Assembly: GCA_015060065.1 (NCBI GenBank)
Contig: SUZF01000007.1
Coordinates: forward strand, 29,787-93,786
Origin: Rikenellaceae bacterium
GTDB taxonomy: Bacteria > Bacteroidota > Bacteroidia > Bacteroidales > Rikenellaceae
Length of the DNA: 64,000 bases
Direction: 5' to 3'
Part shown: one piece after another, positions 62,437-64,000 of the stretch
Layout: every line of letters begins with the position of its first letter
How positions within the stretch are numbered: the first letter of the stretch is position 1
The notes under the pieces: generated by a model
Told to the model about the DNA's origin: nothing
Seen by the model: only the letters and a program-made list of their open reading frames with translations
The model's database searches: none
Made by a program: the position numbers and the translations under genes

Positions 62437-63417
62437 ATGAATATTTTGAGAAAAACAATACTTTCTGCCCTTTTCTTGGCGATATTTGTGCTTTTTGCGG
62501 ATGCGCAGACGCAGACAACTCGTGAAGAGTATATCGAAAAGTATAAAAATATAGCCATCGCCCATATGGAACACTACGGAATCCCTGCAAGTATTACTCT
62601 GGCGCAGGGTATTCTCGAATCGAACAGCGGAAACAGCCTATTGTCGCGCTCGTCAAACAACCACTTCGGCATAAAATGTAAGAAGAATTGGACAGGCGAG
62701 AAGGTCTATCACGACGACGATGAGAAGGGCGAGTGTTTCCGTAAATACTCCTCGGTAGAGGAGTCTTATCGCGACCACGCGGAGTTCTTGGATAAGTCGC
62801 CACGTTACGATTCGCTCTTTGTCTATTCGTCGTCGGACTATCGCAGTTGGGCGCGAGGCTTGAAGGCTGCGGGATACGCTACGGCCCCCGACTATGCCGA
62901 GCGTTTGGTGCGTATCATCGAGGAGAATAAACTCTTCCTGCTCGACCGCGACGGAGGTCAGTCCCTCTATGCCGAGGCGCACGGAGCAACCCCTGCTGCC
63001 GAGACGGAGATGCCTGCCGTAGGGCGTGAGGATGGAGTGAATCCTGATGCCTATCGTGTGACGATAAATGCCCATAGGGGTTATAATGTCTATCGCACGA
63101 ACAATGTATGTTACGTGGTGGCAAAAGAGGGCGACCGATACGAGCATATCGCTTCGCTGTTCGAGATTTCGGCAAAGAGCCTGCGTCGATATAATGATGT
63201 TGCTGACGATGCTCAACCTACGAAGGGAGATATGGTCTTTATCGAGCGTAAGCGTAAGGCTTGGGAGGGAAATGTTCTGCTCCATACGGTGCGTCACGGT
63301 GAGAGTCTGTATGATATCTCGCAGGCGTATGGTATTCGTCTGCGCTCGCTGGCGAAACTCAATAGATTGAGCCTCGATGCGAAACTTGCCAATGGGCAAT
63401 CTTTGAAAGTGAGATAA
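62437..63417 (+). CDS. Secreted N-acetylglucosaminidase with two LysM domains
   Basis: 326 residues. A signal peptide (NILRKTILSALFLAIFVLFADAQ) is followed by a FlgJ/LytG-type glucosaminidase domain (about 28-180): YIEKYKNIAIAHMEHYGIPASITLAQGILESNSGNSLLSRSSNNHFGIKC with catalytic-position E61, then the YRKYSS-type FRKYSSVEESYRDHAEFL and YATAPDYAERLVRIIE. Two LysM-type peptidoglycan-binding modules lie at about 225-275 (KEGDRYEHIASLFEISAKSLRRYNDV) and 280-326 (HTVRHGESLYDISQAYGIRLRSLAKLNRL). It probably remodels cell-wall glycan in the periplasm. It is monocistronic with its own promoter and terminator. Confidence 0.92.
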   Translation: MNILRKTILSALFLAIFVLFADAQTQTTREEYIEKYKNIAIAHMEHYGIPASITLAQGILESNSGNSLLSRSSNNHFGIKCKKNWTGEKVYHDDDEKGECFRKYSSVEESYRDHAEFLDKSPRYDSLFVYSSSDYRSWARGLKAAGYATAPDYAERLVRIIEENKLFLLDRDGGQSLYAEAHGATPAAETEMPAVGREDGVNPDAYRVTINAHRGYNVYRTNNVCYVVAKEGDRYEHIASLFEISAKSLRRYNDVADDAQPTKGDMVFIERKRKAWEGNVLLHTVRHGESLYDISQAYGIRLRSLAKLNRLSLDAKLANGQSLKVR

Positions 63418-63442
63418 ACGATTGTTATGGTTGGAAGAAGAG

Positions 63443-63474
63443 AGGCATTACCGAGTTTGGGTAGTGCCTTTTTT
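63443..63474 (+). terminator. Terminator of the glucosaminidase gene
   Basis: AGGCATTACC (63443-63452) pairs with GGTAGTGCCT (63460-63469) with one G-T pair, followed by six T residues, 26 bp after the stop. Confidence 0.9.
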
Positions 63475-63831
63475 GCGTCCGATTCGGAAGAAAAATATGA
63501 TTAATATATCACAGCTATACACTAAATTTCAGAGCTTTTAGATCTCGGTTATTAACTCACAATAATTTATATGATTATTCAAGTGAGTTATTCGCGCAAT
63601 GAGAGTTTATTTAGAACTCTTTGAGAATTCAGTTAAATTATTTAACTTTACACACGCTATTATATTATGGTAAGTGATTTTATTGCGCACCTGTGATATA
63701 TTATTTATCCATATCTACTAATTATTACGGGTGGAAAATTTGTAACTTAAAGTAATTTACTACAATTTCAACTGTTTAATTTAACCTCTGGCATCTAATG
63801 GTGTCTTACGAAAATAAAAACCTCAATGACT
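63475..63831. other. AT-rich intergenic region
   Basis: No gene seen. The DNA is very AT-rich. TAACTTTA near 63643 differs by one base from the TAnnTTTG box, and no clear TTG pairs with it. It must contain the promoter for the following lipoprotein gene, but I cannot place it. Confidence 0.5.
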
Positions 63832-64000
63832 ATGAAACAATTTACACTTCTTATCGTTACACTTTTTTGTATTGGCATTGCATGTTCAAACTCAACAGAT
63901 TCAGACAATACAAACAGCACCGAGCAACAACAACCTCCGCAAAACAACGACAATAACAACGACAATGGCAACAATAGCGAAGATAAAGGCGATGGTAACG
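63832..64000 (+). CDS. Lipoprotein with Asn/Asp-rich linker, cut by window edge
   Basis: The frame is open from ATG 63832 (or 63826) to the window end, 56 residues so far. A type II signal peptide (KQFTLLIVTLFCIGIAC) ends in the lipobox GIAC, followed by SNSTDSDNTNSTEQQQPPQN and then a low-complexity Asn/Asp/Gly stretch. The domain that would tell its function lies outside the window. Such linkers often tether surface-exposed domains to the outer membrane. The composition is AT-rich. Confidence 0.75.
   Translation, partial: MKQFTLLIVTLFCIGIACSNSTDSDNTNSTEQQQPPQNNDNNNDNGNNSEDKGDGN

Noticed and set aside
1-64000. tRNA, rRNA, CRISPR arrays, defence or phage modules
   Set aside because: Intergenic regions were read on both strands for cloverleaf sequences, regularly spaced repeats and integrase or transposase motifs; none was found.

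Overview
The window is chromosomal DNA from a Bacteroidota, most likely order Bacteroidales. Three things point there. Promoters repeatedly carry the phylum-specific TAnnTTTG -7 box with a TTG/TTTG about 19-21 bp upstream. Start codons mostly lack Shine-Dalgarno sequences. Family content is typical of the phylum: BatD/BatE, DUF4271, DUF4254, PG0541-like protein, BACON domain, GT3-GT35 fusion, and an str operon without tuf. An Alistipes-like (Rikenellaceae) host is my guess from gene order and short intergenic repeats; it cannot be proved from the sequence alone.

Layout. 1-3850 (minus): class I fumarate hydratase followed by batD and batE (batE cut by the window edge). 3950-5970: a strong promoter, a roughly 220-nt structured RNA that looks like 6S RNA, then two exported CsgG/LpoB-like paralogues, the second fused to DUF1566-type repeats. 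6140-14402 (plus): LysE-type exporter, cmk, ispH, a small membrane protein, an S41 C-terminal protease, an orphan histidine kinase, DUF4271, hemD, rnpA and yidD. 14483-17149 (minus): a DedA protein and an exported UGSC-like protein with a five-cysteine cluster. 17335-23892 (plus): a TetR-TolC-MFP-RND efflux operon ending in a PG0541-like small protein. 24044-27131 (minus): GNAT acetyltransferase, secreted BACON/nuclease lipoprotein and an unknown secreted protein.

27455-46991 (plus) holds the str-S10-spc-alpha ribosomal superoperon: rpsL, rpsG, fusA, rpsJ, then rplC through rpsN, then rpsH through secY, map, infA, rpmJ, rpsM, rpsK, rpsD, rpoA and rplQ. It is interrupted between rpsN and rpsH by 1.2 kb of non-coding DNA. 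That DNA contains a terminator, a MITE-like inverted repeat, an in-phase 10-bp repeat tract, a fresh promoter and a 270-nt leader.

47144-56286 (minus) is a glycogen/alpha-glucan metabolism cluster: a GT3-GT35 fusion, debranching enzyme, GT4 glycosyltransferase and GH57 amylase. hemW follows on the minus strand. Divergent from it is a System II cytochrome c maturation pair (ResB-like and CcsA) directly upstream of a predicted tri-haem cytochrome c peroxidase, an obvious client. The window ends with a heptosyltransferase/DUF4254 pair (minus), a secreted LysM glucosaminidase (plus) and the beginning of an Asn-rich lipoprotein.

The most interesting items are the 6S-like RNA (about 3990-4213), the interrupted spc operon (37392-38592), the exported UGSC-like protein, the 7-bp repeat array touching a start codon (8686-8734), and lysine-rich tails on several unrelated proteins. 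No tRNA, rRNA, CRISPR array, complete insertion sequence or phage gene was recognised.
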